A stretch of DNA of 64,000 nt from Methanobacterium aggregans (GCF_017874455.1 NZ_JAGGLN010000007.1:1-64000); one strand, 5' to 3'; positions 41,147 to 49,954 are shown, counted from the stretch's first letter. The notes: a model not told the origin generated them from the letters alone. Made by a program: numbers and translations.

Positions 41147-41359
41147 TTAAGCAATTAATAAGTGATTATAGTCAACGTTGTGTTCAGGTTTGCCCTTAAA
41201 AAGAATGAAATCCTTGTTTTTGAAGTCTGACTTTACTGAGTTGACTTCTTCCTTGATGTACCTATCCATCCAGCCCACTTTCTTCAGCACGGGATCGATG
41301 AGTTCCTTCCTTGTTTGATATTCTGTTTTTGGCTGGAAGTTCTCAGGATAGGTTCTCAT
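41147..41359 (-). pseudogene. N-terminal fragment of a restriction-enzyme R subunit
   Basis: The 70-residue frame contains YQTRKELIDPVLKKVGW, the N-terminal signature of HsdR-type restriction subunits (TRxxLIDPxLxxAGW). A full R subunit is near 1,000 residues, and the remainder is absent: the frame stops at 41147 and no downstream continuation is seen. It is therefore a remnant, probably not functional as a nuclease. One copy of the 97-bp repeat lies immediately upstream. Confidence 0.6.
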
Positions 41360-41382
41360 AATTAATAAAATAGGATTCTTTT

Positions 41383-41479
41383 ATTTATAAATTATCATTT
41401 TTATTTTTCAAAGTCATAATCAAGGTTAGAGAGCTTCAGAAACCCAATTAATATTAATAATATAAAAATAAGTAATAAT
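41383..41479. repeat. 97-bp direct repeat, left copy
   Basis: Bases 41383-41479 match 43614-43710 in the same orientation at 93 of 97 positions; the first 81 bases differ at one position only. The two copies flank a three-gene operon. This copy lies just upstream (minus strand) of the restriction-subunit fragment. Confidence 0.85.
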
Positions 41480-41529
41480 AATTATTTGAAAAAATATAGG
41501 ATTATAATCTGGGGATTCTTAGATTATTT

Positions 41530-42588
41530 TCAGGTTTCTTCTTCAATTACCCCGTTCTTTACAATTTCTTCCTTGGTTTCAAGTAGGATTCTTTTGAATT
41601 CTTTCCACTGATCTTCATCGAGATTTTTTTCAATGCTGAAATTGAATCCATCCCCTACTTTCACAAAATCGTTTAATTCTAAGGTATCATCTAAGAATTT
41701 CTCGAAAATTTCCTCCCCACCTCTAACTTCATTGACTATGTTAAAATTGGTGGAAAATACATTTTGTCCGAAATTGTATCTATTTGAATAGCAGTGCAGT
41801 ATCTTTACTTCAGCTTCTTCCAGAGGAACTGTTAAAAAGAATCCTGTTTTAGTCCATTTTTCTTTCAGATCATTCACATCGGCAAAGCTGATCAGTTCCT
41901 GGTAAAACTCTACACCCGCAGTATCAAGGTTCTCGAAAAATGTTTCTTTCTCCAATGGAGGTTCAAAAAACATTATATCCCTTGATTGACCTACTAATCT
42001 GGGCACTATGGTCTTTGTTCCAGTTTGATCATCGGGGTATTGTTTAATTTCCACTCCAAGAACTTCTATTGATTTCATATTGTTATTCAGAAACTCTATA
42101 ATATTCTGCAAATTTCGTGGCATCCCATCTGAGACAACTATGAGCCTCATATTTTCTTCTTCTAAATTCTTTTTTACCTTCTCTAAAAATTCTTCTTCTG
42201 TTATCTCATTGTTTAAGAAGTCCTTTAAATCTACAGGACTGTATTTTCTTATATTTTCGCGAATTTCTTCCACTGTATGTGAGAATAGTTTAGAACCATA
42301 ATCCAATAATTGGGCAACCACTAAACGGTGAATTTCATTATTATCGATCTTTTTAACTTCCACAATCGTTGGAATCCCGTCTTGATCCAATAAAAAGACA
42401 TCCATGTTCTTAATCTCTCTACCCACAACGATCCATCTTCGAGGATTTTCACTATCAATTTGATCGCCGGGGATTAATTCAGGATGTTCTTTTATTAAAC
42501 TTTGAAAGTCGTTTTCATTCCTATGCTGTTCCTCAGAAATTACCACAAGCTCATTATCATCTCTAATTTTGAAAATCTTCCCCTTCAT
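41530..42588 (-). CDS. PD-(D/E)XK nuclease-like protein (DUF91/NucS-like N-terminus)
   Basis: The N-terminal half resembles the restriction-like fold: NENDFQSLIKEHPELIP, a D in NMDVFLLDQDG and the EVKK motif in PTIVEVKKIDNN, then LVVAQLLDYGS. The D-x(n)-ExK spacing fits a nuclease active site. The C-terminal region (about 200-352) is acidic with no clear family. ATG 42588 follows GGGGGATTATTAAT, and the preceding gene's stop sits just before it, so translation is coupled. Function is inferred as DNA or RNA cleavage; targets unknown. Confidence 0.7.
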   Translation of the reverse strand: MKGKIFKIRDDNELVVISEEQHRNENDFQSLIKEHPELIPGDQIDSENPRRWIVVGREIKNMDVFLLDQDGIPTIVEVKKIDNNEIHRLVVAQLLDYGSKLFSHTVEEIRENIRKYSPVDLKDFLNNEITEEEFLEKVKKNLEEENMRLIVVSDGMPRNLQNIIEFLNNNMKSIEVLGVEIKQYPDDQTGTKTIVPRLVGQSRDIMFFEPPLEKETFFENLDTAGVEFYQELISFADVNDLKEKWTKTGFFLTVPLEEAEVKILHCYSNRYNFGQNVFSTNFNIVNEVRGGEEIFEKFLDDTLELNDFVKVGDGFNFSIEKNLDEDQWKEFKRILLETKEEIVKNGVIEEET

Positions 42589-42589
42589 A

Positions 42590-43078
42590 TTAATAATCCC
42601 CCTTACTTTCTATTTCTGCTAATTTTTCCCTTAAATCTTGTCCTTCATCATCGTATACTGATACAGAGGGGATGTTGTACTTTTCATACATGATCTTCGT
42701 CCTTGGATTACTTTCTATGGCAAGGTAACTTCTTTGCATCCCATGTTTGGGGAAGATATATTTTTTGAGCAATTTTTCCTTGGCAATAGGTGGTCTATCA
42801 TTTTCCTCCTGGAAGTACATCTCATCAGGCATCCATCCATTTAATTTCCCATTTAAAGATTGAATAGTGACTTGTTTTTGATAATTTGGCCTTGCAGTTA
42901 TGATTATGACATAATATTTCTTGATTAATCCAACAAGCCAATCACGATATTTTTCAGATTCTATCTTTTTTTGGTAAGGCCTTATGTATCTTATTTCAGA
43001 GGAATTACCCACTAAAGTGTAATTTAAATCTAAAAGGATGATATGATCATCGGGATTGGTTAAAACTTCAGAATTCAT
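42590..43078 (-). CDS. HAD-superfamily-like protein with altered catalytic motifs
   Basis: The 162-residue product has HAD motifs in order: motif I as DLNYTLVG (the usual second Asp is Asn), motif II as IIITARPN, a later Lys, and motif IV as AIESNPRTKIM (acidic pair reduced). The layout recalls phosphatase domains of polynucleotide kinase/phosphatases. The Asn substitution makes normal phosphatase activity doubtful. ATG with GGTGGAGG ahead. Middle gene of the three-gene operon. Confidence 0.65.
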   Translation of the reverse strand: MNSEVLTNPDDHIILLDLNYTLVGNSSEIRYIRPYQKKIESEKYRDWLVGLIKKYYVIIITARPNYQKQVTIQSLNGKLNGWMPDEMYFQEENDRPPIAKEKLLKKYIFPKHGMQRSYLAIESNPRTKIMYEKYNIPSVSVYDDEGQDLREKLAEIESKGDY

Positions 43079-43124
43079 TTTTCCTCCACCAAATCATGTT
43101 TTTTCATTAGATTTTATAAAAAAA

Positions 43125-43526
43125 TCATTTTTTAGTTTCTTTATCCAAACCTGCACTGAGGGCCATGTTTATTGTGAATTTATCGAATCCTTTCTCAAGC
43201 AGTGCTTCCACAACCGTACGGTTGCGCTCATCATGTTCCTCTTCCAGTCTTTTTGCTTCTGCAGGATCATCACTATGTAAAAGCCATCCAGATAAAGCTG
43301 GAAGGCTCTCTTCTCTGCCATCATCGTAGATGCGTACATGTGAATCATCTGTCATCCTGTGGGCTGCGTAGTAATCCAAATATTCACCGTTTTCATCTTT
43401 TCCAAAGCAGTACTGTATCAGCCAGCCAGCTTGTTGAATGTATCCGCTGCTTCTGTTTTCTAGGTCTTCTTCAGGTAAAGTGATGTTCCAGTGGGCAAAA
43501 TGTTTCGCAAAGGTATCTGCAATCAA
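43125..43526 (-). CDS. conserved-looking protein of unknown function
   Basis: A 133-residue soluble protein, acidic, with Trp and Tyr-rich segments (FAHWNITLPEEDLEN, YIQQAGWLIQYCFGKDENGEYLDYYAAHRM) and a C-terminal helical region. I do not recognise a family. The start is TTG at 43526; no ATG fits. First gene of the operon with the HAD-like and nuclease-like genes (46-base gap). Confidence 0.6.
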   Translation of the reverse strand: MIADTFAKHFAHWNITLPEEDLENRSSGYIQQAGWLIQYCFGKDENGEYLDYYAAHRMTDDSHVRIYDDGREESLPALSGWLLHSDDPAEAKRLEEEHDERNRTVVEALLEKGFDKFTINMALSAGLDKETKK

Positions 43527-43613
43527 TTTATCATCATCTCACGTTAATTTTCCTACTCCAAGGGGATTAGAGTTCTTCAAATCTTCAATAATAAAAGGTT
43601 TCAGTTAAAGCAT

Positions 43614-43710
43614 ATTTATAAATTATCATTTTTGTTTTTCAAAGTCATAATCAAGGTTAGAGAGCTTCAGAAACCCAATTAATATTAATAATATGGAAAG
43701 AAGTAATAAT
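43614..43710. repeat. 97-bp direct repeat, right copy
   Basis: Right partner of the repeat at 41383-41479 (same orientation, four mismatches). It lies about 90 bases upstream of the 133-residue gene on the minus strand, where a promoter is expected, so the repeat may carry a shared promoter as well as marking an insertion or duplication. Confidence 0.85.
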
Positions 43711-43857
43711 TATTCCTTTTGTCCATCATTGTCTCGTTGAGTCATAATCTATTCTGGAATGGAACATTCCTATTTCATTACTATTTAGTGTTTAGATGAA
43801 CGTATACAACCCTTCTAATGGAATAATTTATTTAGTCGAAATTTATTAAAGAGCAAT

Positions 43858-44550
43858 ATGAAATTAGTAAGTTTAAATCTACGTTTCGGTGGTCAAAAAA
43901 GAACTGATTCCATCATGGATTATTTAATTGATCAGAATGCTGATTTTTTGGTGTTGGGTGAGTACCAGGACAATAAAAACGGACAGAAGATAAAGGAAAC
44001 CCTCAAAAAGGAAGGTTACTCTTACGAAATTAGTGAAGATGATCTCCTGGGAGTTCTAGTGGCATCAAAACATCCCTTTTCTCTAATTAAAAGGGAAAGC
44101 AGATTGCTGGGAATTGAACTTTCAGATTACAATCTAAGGGTTTTAGGTGTTTATGTGCCCACCGCAAGTAAAGATAAAAAATTCAAAGATGCAGTTTGGC
44201 AGAAAATTCTTCAATTTGCTCAAGAAAATAAAGATATTCCTTGTATAATCACCGGTGATTTTAACAGTTGCACCAAAGAAGATTCAATGAATAGAACCCA
44301 CTACAATGCAGCCGAATTAGAAAAACTGCTGAATATTGGCTGGATTGACTCTTGGACCCAATACAAAAATGATGACTCTGAAGGTTATACTTGGTATAGC
44401 AATATTGGAAATGGATTCAGATTTGATTATGCTTTCTTATCCCCCAAATTAGCAAAAGAACTTGAAATAGCGAATGTTAATCCTGATTCTAAAAAGAGAG
44501 AAGAGAAAATGAGTGATCATTCACCTTTGATAATGGAATATTCATTATGA
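43858..44550 (+). CDS. endonuclease/exonuclease/phosphatase (EEP) family protein
   Basis: The 230-residue protein shows the EEP (exonuclease III-like) motifs: MKLVSLNLRFGG (N in the first strand), GEYQDN with the metal-binding Glu, TGDFNSC (D-x-N), and SDHSPLIM at the C-terminus with the catalytic His. It lacks membrane or extra domains. Substrate could be DNA, RNA or a phosphoester. It lies just outside the repeat-flanked operon, in opposite orientation. Confidence 0.85.
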   Translation: MKLVSLNLRFGGQKRTDSIMDYLIDQNADFLVLGEYQDNKNGQKIKETLKKEGYSYEISEDDLLGVLVASKHPFSLIKRESRLLGIELSDYNLRVLGVYVPTASKDKKFKDAVWQKILQFAQENKDIPCIITGDFNSCTKEDSMNRTHYNAAELEKLLNIGWIDSWTQYKNDDSEGYTWYSNIGNGFRFDYAFLSPKLAKELEIANVNPDSKKREEKMSDHSPLIMEYSL

Positions 44551-44753
44551 AAGTTTATGATATCCGATATTTCTTTTAAAGATAGTTATATCAAATATTC
44601 TCTTCTTCAAAACTTTTTTAAATATATTCCATTCCCCTTATCCAATTTTATTTCTAAATTGAACACGAATCCGTTGTTTACATTTTTAAAGTCCTTTAAT
44701 TCAAAGGTTTTTCTACTCCCGAAAAATGATCCGCCAAGAGAAGTTCAAAGAAC

Positions 44754-45551
44754 TCAGATCCCCAGATCCCTCCTCTCAAAGACCAGAATACCCACAAATA
44801 AAAACAGCCCAGAAACAACCAGAAGAATAACCATATCCCAGGGTTCCAGGCCGTTGATTATGGGATTGTTCCCTATGTAGTAGTAAAATGCTGAAAGTTC
44901 CCTGTAGGGTTCGAGTTCATCCACAACAGGTGCAAGGGCGTTGAGCATGTAGGCTGCAACACCCACCGCCCCTGTGATTCCCATGCTCAGCTCATTTTTA
45001 CCTGTGGCTGCACTCAGTGCTGTTGCAAGTGCCCCAAAGAAGATTCCAAGAACCATAAGGCTGATGGAAACATCAAGCAAGTTCCAGGCACTTACATCCA
45101 TGTCAACCATCCATGCCCCCACCACGAGACTTGAAAGGACTGCAAGTCCCAGAACTGCGTTAAGCACTGTTATGGAAGCGAACTTTTCAATTACAAACCT
45201 CCACCTTGGCACAGGGTTTGAGAGGATGAGATCCAGTGTTCCCCTCCTCTCCTCCCTTGCAATGCTCTCACTTCCAAGTAGGAGGTTGAATCCCAGGAAA
45301 ACAAAGGGCAGAAGCAGGAAGAAGAGCTGGCTGTTCAGGTATCCTTCCGGGCTTGTGAAGCTTGTGATGTTACCTGCAAAGAGGTTCAGGAGTGCAGGCG
45401 GCATTTCCTGAAGTATCTGGTTGTACTCCGGGACACTGCTCACACTGGGATAGAAAAGAACAACAACCAGGTTAAGGAGTACAACCCCTATGCTCCACCA
45501 GAGTATGGTGTACTTCTTGTCCCCCAGTGTTTTAACTGTGATGTTAATCAT
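44754..45551 (-). CDS. ABC-2 type transporter permease
   Basis: About 265 residues with six membrane helices and an N-terminal MINITVKTLGDKKYTILWWS typical of ABC-2 exporter permeases. The large loop between helices 1 and 2 and the EERRGTLDLILSNPV coupling segment are standard. The ATG at 45551 overlaps the end of the ATPase gene (ATGATTAA), so the two are coupled. Cargo unknown. Confidence 0.85.
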   Translation of the reverse strand: MINITVKTLGDKKYTILWWSIGVVLLNLVVVLFYPSVSSVPEYNQILQEMPPALLNLFAGNITSFTSPEGYLNSQLFFLLLPFVFLGFNLLLGSESIAREERRGTLDLILSNPVPRWRFVIEKFASITVLNAVLGLAVLSSLVVGAWMVDMDVSAWNLLDVSISLMVLGIFFGALATALSAATGKNELSMGITGAVGVAAYMLNALAPVVDELEPYRELSAFYYYIGNNPIINGLEPWDMVILLVVSGLFLFVGILVFERRDLGI

Positions 45552-46442
45552 GACCATCACCACTGTAGTAGGTCAGAAATACCTCCTCAAGGCTGGGTTC
45601 GTGGGATAGGATGTTCAGTACCTCGAACTTTGAAATCCTTTTGATGAGGGGATCCATGCTGCCTGAAACACTGCACTCAAGGATCTTACCCTGAACCTGC
45701 ACATCATATATTCCAGGAACACCCTCAAATGCTTCTGGAGTGAGATCCTCAGCGAAGTGGATCTCAAGGTGCCGCAGCCGTCTTTCCTTCAGGTCAACGA
45801 TCTTCTCAACTGCCACCATCTTTCCCTTACGGATTATTCCGACCCTGTCGCAGATCCTCTCAACCTCGGGCATTATATGGGATGATAGGAACACTGTTCT
45901 GCCATCCCTTTTAACCTCACGGACCATCTTGTAGAACTCCTGCTGTACAAGTGGGTCCAAACCCATTGTGGGTTCGTCAAGGATAAGAAGCTCTGGCTGG
46001 TGCATGAAGGCATGTATAAGACCTATCTTCTGTTTGTTCCCATGGGACATTGACCCCATCCCTTTGGAGAGGTCTGATTTGAGTCTCGATGCAAGTTCTC
46101 CAATGAATTCCCAGTCAGCACCGCCCCTGAAACTGGCCATGTACCCTAAAAACTCCCTGCCTGTGAGGTGGCTGTAGATTGAAAGCTCACCTGGAAGGTA
46201 ACCAATCTTCTCCCTGATTTTAAGACCCTCACCATGTGAATCCATGCCAAATATCTCAGCATTACCACTGGTTGGTCTTATGAAATCTAAAAACAGTCTT
46301 ATGGTTGTGGTTTTACCTGCACCGTTGGGTCCAAGGTAGCCGAAGACTTCACCCTCAAAGACTTCCAGGTTGAGGTCCAAAACTCCGGGATCCTTTTTGT
46401 AGAACTTCGTGAGGTTTTTGTGCTTATTACACTTGGAGACAT
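45544..46442 (-). CDS. ABC transporter ATP-binding protein with N-terminal frameshift
   Basis: Walker A GPNGAGKTTTI, signature-type SMSHGNKQK, Walker B LLILDEPTMGLDP and the His switch are all intact. In the reading frame as it stands, the first usable start is TTG at 46380, which would remove the first strand and the aromatic A-loop. The missing part is encoded upstream in another frame: ATG 46442 gives MSPSVISTK, and after a T run (46415-46419 on the plus strand) the frame continues NLTKFYKKDPGVLDLNLEV. One extra base in that run would restore a normal ATPase. Confidence 0.8.
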
Positions 46443-46488
46443 GAACCCTCCAATATTTTAGACAGCAGAAAATACAGGTCTGTTATGA

Positions 46489-46962
46489 TTAATTACCCTT
46501 ATAAGCATCCTTCAAAGTTTTTATGTCCAGCTTCATCATCTGCATCATGGCAGCCATCACTCTTTGAGATTTTAGAGGATCTTCATCACTGAGCATTTCA
46601 GTCAATATTACAGGTACCACTTGCCATGAAACTCCATATCTATCTTTTATCCATCCAGGTCCCTGTTCATCTCCCCCTTCAGATAGTTTATCCCAGTAAT
46701 AATCTACTTCTTCCTGATTTTCGCAGTTTATAACAAAAGATATGGCTTCCGAAAAAGTGAATTGCGGCCCACCATTAAGTGCTACAAATTCCTGTCCTCC
46801 AATCATGAAATTTACAGTCATGACTGTCCCTTCGGGCCCGGGTCCTTCCTTTCCATATTTAGCAACACTTAATATTTTTGAGTCTTCAAATACAGAAGTG
46901 TAAAAGTTTATAGCCTCTTCTGCTTGGTTATCAAACCACAAGAACGGAGTTATTTTTTGCAT
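46489..46962 (-). CDS. VOC-superfamily protein (PhnB-like)
   Basis: A 157-residue protein with the pattern [36 protein letters not shown] and [14 protein letters not shown], characteristic of the PhnB/3-demethylubiquinone-like branch of the vicinal oxygen chelate fold. Such stand-alone proteins are often of unknown role. Start ATG 46962. Confidence 0.82.
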   Translation of the reverse strand: MQKITPFLWFDNQAEEAINFYTSVFEDSKILSVAKYGKEGPGPEGTVMTVNFMIGGQEFVALNGGPQFTFSEAISFVINCENQEEVDYYWDKLSEGGDEQGPGWIKDRYGVSWQVVPVILTEMLSDEDPLKSQRVMAAMMQMMKLDIKTLKDAYKGN

Positions 46963-46992
46963 ATAAAATCTCCCCCTAATCTAATCTTAACA

Positions 46993-47481
46993 TTAAATGT
47001 AAATACTCAAATTATATTTTTGTGATCTGATCATTTTCACAGCAAACTCTTCAGAATTTTTGAGGTCTTTGACATTGGGCCTGCCCTTATTCATCCCCCC
47101 AAAGAGCCTGAGAAAGCTATTGGTGTTAAAACCTTTACATTGGAATTCATCAACAATTGTGTAACCTTTTGATTCAAGTTTTTCCCTAAGCATAGAGTGA
47201 TCCTTGTAAGCTTTGGATTTTCCTGTCATTCCTGCAGTTGAGAAAATGAATACATTCTTATTATTCACTCTTGGTAGCTCATCTGCAAGTTTAAGTAGAG
47301 ATTCATCATGTTTTGCACTATAAATTCCTGAACCAAAACCTATTAAATCGTATTCTCGAAGTTCGTCTGGTTTAATTTCCTGTGGAGTTTTTATTTCTGC
47401 ATCAAGAACTTTAGCGAAGACTTTAGCTATCTTCTCAGTATTATGATGATGATACGAATACAAAACCAAAAGAGTTTTCAT
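46993..47481 (-). CDS. flavodoxin-family protein
   Basis: An FMN-binding flavodoxin-like protein (162 residues): N-terminal strand and phosphate loop LLVLYSYHHHNTEKIAKVF (unusual triple His in the loop), DLIGFGSGIYSAKHDESL and FIFSTAGMTG. Likely an electron carrier or a quinone/NADH-type reductase. Start ATG 47481. Lies between two unrelated genes; regulation unclear. Confidence 0.82.
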   Translation of the reverse strand: MKTLLVLYSYHHHNTEKIAKVFAKVLDAEIKTPQEIKPDELREYDLIGFGSGIYSAKHDESLLKLADELPRVNNKNVFIFSTAGMTGKSKAYKDHSMLREKLESKGYTIVDEFQCKGFNTNSFLRLFGGMNKGRPNVKDLKNSEEFAVKMIRSQKYNLSIYI

Positions 47482-47585
47482 TAACTCACATCCCAGATCT
47501 TTACATTCTCAAGCAAATAATTCTTACCATTAAGAGTATAAATTAGACATCAAGCATTAAAAATAAAAAAAAGTGGTTAATATCT

Positions 47586-48098
47586 CTAGATGATAGTTAG
47601 AGATTGGAGTATGGTGTTGTAAGCATCTGCTGTATCGTTTAAAGCTGCTGTAGGGGTTACGTATTCAATGGTGTAGTAGAAGTCCGATGTTTTGATTATG
47701 GTTATCTTCTTGGACACCTGCGGACCGAAGTTTGCAAGTTGAGAGGCTTTGAATCCAGCTACATCCACTGTGGAAATACTTGAGTTGGTTGTGTTGCCTG
47801 TGAGTGCAGAGGCACTTGGTAACTGGAGAACTCCTTCTGTTCGCTTCTGCATCTGAAGTACTATGTAGGCTGTTTGGGTTGTGTTGTCTGCTGCAACTTC
47901 CTTGGTCAACGTTACCTCAGAGTATATGTCTGTGTTGTTGAAGTTTCCAACTGTATGGTCCTGGCTCCATGAGCTGGGGTACTGGAATGATACGTTTCCT
48001 GTCTTGAAGGTATTGTCCCCTGAGAATACAAAAACAAGAACAATCCCTAGAAGGATCAGAACAATTAAAATTGGTACGAGTAAACGTTCTTTTTCCAT
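47586..48098 (-). CDS. membrane-anchored PsbP-like protein
   Basis: One N-terminal membrane helix (about 7-25) followed by an extracytoplasmic domain of about 140 residues containing GNVSFQYPSSW and KTSDFYYTIEY, the pattern of PsbP-fold proteins common in Methanobacteriales. Asn/Thr sites suggest glycosylation. AAAGGTGATGAA precedes the ATG. Function unknown. Confidence 0.75.
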   Translation of the reverse strand: MEKERLLVPILIVLILLGIVLVFVFSGDNTFKTGNVSFQYPSSWSQDHTVGNFNNTDIYSEVTLTKEVAADNTTQTAYIVLQMQKRTEGVLQLPSASALTGNTTNSSISTVDVAGFKASQLANFGPQVSKKITIIKTSDFYYTIEYVTPTAALNDTADAYNTILQSLTII

Positions 48099-48254
48099 TT
48101 CATCACCTTTAATATGGTTTTACTTTTATAAGTGGAGGATATATATTTTTTTCTAAAAAGTTACCATTCAATTTTATGGCTTTCTGAAGATCAACGGAGT
48201 GAAGGGGCTGTTTTGCAATATTTTGATTCAAGGCATTCACAGGATACCATATCC

Positions 48255-49037
48255 TCATTTAAGCATTTCACCATGGTTCATGGCAGAATATGTTTTACCC
48301 CTGTAGTTCATGATGCAGGGAATTGCTCCCAGTGGACAGAATGAAACACAACGCATACAGTACTGGCAGTTATCCCCAGCAACTGGATGTTCTTCCATTT
48401 TTATGTTTCCAACTGGGCATAGATCTGCACATGTCCCACATACATTGCACAGGGACCTTTCAACCCTGAACTTGAGGTACCTCTGGTGGGGTCCCCAGGC
48501 TGCAAGCTTCAAACCACCCATTGAAACTGTTTTCATCACATCAGAAAACACAGGGACACGTCCCCATCTGGCTCTTCCTTCCACCAGTGCATGGGCATAT
48601 TCTTCAGCCTTCATGAGTCCCCTTTGAACCTTGGTCTTGCAGGTTTCACTGTCCTGGATGTAGAATATATTCAGGGGCATCACTATCTCACAGGCCCCAA
48701 TTGTTTTGTAGCCCTTCTTCTCAAGGATCTTCCTCAACGGCCCAACAATTCCACCGGAATATCCTCCAAGTGTGTCCACCATGAATATTTCAGTTCCATG
48801 GGCTTCTGGAAGTCCATTTATGAAGTCCCATACGAAGCTGTAGGTCGAAAGTATTGCAACTGGAAATCCTATACCTATGGTGTGGCTCAAATCCACATCT
48901 CCTGTTTCGGAGTCTTCTATTTTCTGCAGTGTGGTCTTCACCCCAATGTCCCTGAAAACTTCCATCATCTTCTCAGCAACAAGTCTTGTGTTTCCTGTGC
49001 CTGAGAAGTAGTACATATCAATGTTTTCCATGCTCAT
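48255..49037 (-). CDS. EFR1-type flavodoxin plus two [4Fe-4S] ferredoxin
   Basis: The N-terminal half is a flavodoxin (YYFSGTGNTRLVAEKMM), the C-terminal half has two ferredoxin clusters: CNVCGTCADLCPVG and CQYCMRCVSFCPLGA. Together they form an EFR1-family electron carrier. ATG 49037 (MSMENIDMYY) follows GGTGAAT; a second ATG lies two codons on. It is downstream of the PadR gene (98-base gap) and may be under its control. Confidence 0.88.
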   Translation of the reverse strand: MSMENIDMYYFSGTGNTRLVAEKMMEVFRDIGVKTTLQKIEDSETGDVDLSHTIGIGFPVAILSTYSFVWDFINGLPEAHGTEIFMVDTLGGYSGGIVGPLRKILEKKGYKTIGACEIVMPLNIFYIQDSETCKTKVQRGLMKAEEYAHALVEGRARWGRVPVFSDVMKTVSMGGLKLAAWGPHQRYLKFRVERSLCNVCGTCADLCPVGNIKMEEHPVAGDNCQYCMRCVSFCPLGAIPCIMNYRGKTYSAMNHGEMLK

Positions 49038-49134
49038 TTTATTCACCAAAATGTTTTATAGCCAATTTTTCATTACCAGTAGTTTTTTTTGTTGAAATAT
49101 CCTTGATTTTTGCCTGAAAATGGTCAAATTATCA

Positions 49135-49680
49135 TTAAAATCCATTTTTATGATTCAAAAGCTTAAGGGCCTCATCAGACCATTTTATCTGTGATTTATA
49201 GGATTTTATTCCAAATGATGTGATTAGGAGGAAGTAAAGGTTGTCCTCATTTTTATCAAGGTTTTTCTGGAGTTCTTCCATGGTTTTTTCCAGTCTTTCT
49301 CTATCCTCAACCCTTTTTTCCCGGAACCTCTGGATCTTTTCCATGTTCTCATCCCTGGAGAGTTTGGCTCCGAAGAATATTTTGAGGAGTATCTCGTACT
49401 CTCCTGCCTCATCCTTCTGGAGCCAGTTGATAAATTCCTGTTTTCCCCTGTCTGTTATGGTGTACTGGTTGCGTCTTGGACCTTTGTCTGGTTTGAATTC
49501 CCTTTTAACTGCAAGGCCTTCTGCCTCGATCTTCCTGAGTGTTGGGTATATCTGGCCGTAGCTGATGTTCCAGAAGTTTGAGATGGATGATTCAACCCAT
49601 TTTTTAATTCCATAACCAGATAATGGTTGTATTGATAGTAATCCCAGGATTATGTACTTTGCAATGTTTTCTCTGGGCAT
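49135..49680 (-). CDS. PadR-family transcriptional regulator
   Basis: The N-terminal winged helix (YIILGLLSIQPLSGYGIKKW, SYGQIYPTLRKIEAEGLAVK, TDRGKQEF) is PadR-type, followed by a long C-terminal coiled-coil dimerisation helix. ATG 49680 follows TGGAGG; the frame opens upstream to 49791 but that part is hydrophobic and lies over the operator. A tandem operator just upstream (49701-49730) implies autoregulation. The likely targets are itself and the EFR1 gene. Confidence 0.88.
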   Translation of the reverse strand: MPRENIAKYIILGLLSIQPLSGYGIKKWVESSISNFWNISYGQIYPTLRKIEAEGLAVKREFKPDKGPRRNQYTITDRGKQEFINWLQKDEAGEYEILLKIFFGAKLSRDENMEKIQRFREKRVEDRERLEKTMEELQKNLDKNEDNLYFLLITSFGIKSYKSQIKWSDEALKLLNHKNGF

Positions 49681-49700
49681 TTTGAACCTCCACATAACGA

Positions 49701-49730
49701 ATATCAAAGAGATATATATCAAAAAGATAT
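49701..49730. promoter_or_regulatory. tandem operator upstream of padR
   Basis: Two consecutive 15-bp units, ATATCAAAGAGATAT and ATATCAAAAAGATAT, each an ATATC-N5-GATAT dyad, abut without a gap. Their junction forms the palindrome GATATATATC. They lie 20-50 bases before the PadR start codon, overlapping the expected promoter, which is the classic geometry of a repressor autoregulation site. Confidence 0.7.
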
Positions 49731-49954
49731 ACTTAAGTTTTGTGAAAAATGTTGGTAAGGATATGAATATGGAAAAATAGAATTCAATCAATGCAGAAGG
49801 GAACTTTTAAAAATTAGATTACTTTTAGAAATTACTTTAATTGCAGATGAGCTTATTGGAAATATTCTAACATGGTTAAAAAGAGTGGGAGTTCAGGCTT
49901 TCACTAAGTTTTAAGCCTTTCACAAAGTTTTAAGCATTATCCATGATCTGGAAT

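Noticed and set aside
44557..44880. Plus-strand open frame after the EEP nuclease
   Set aside because: It runs into the permease gene in antisense, has no ribosome binding site, and no recognisable domain.
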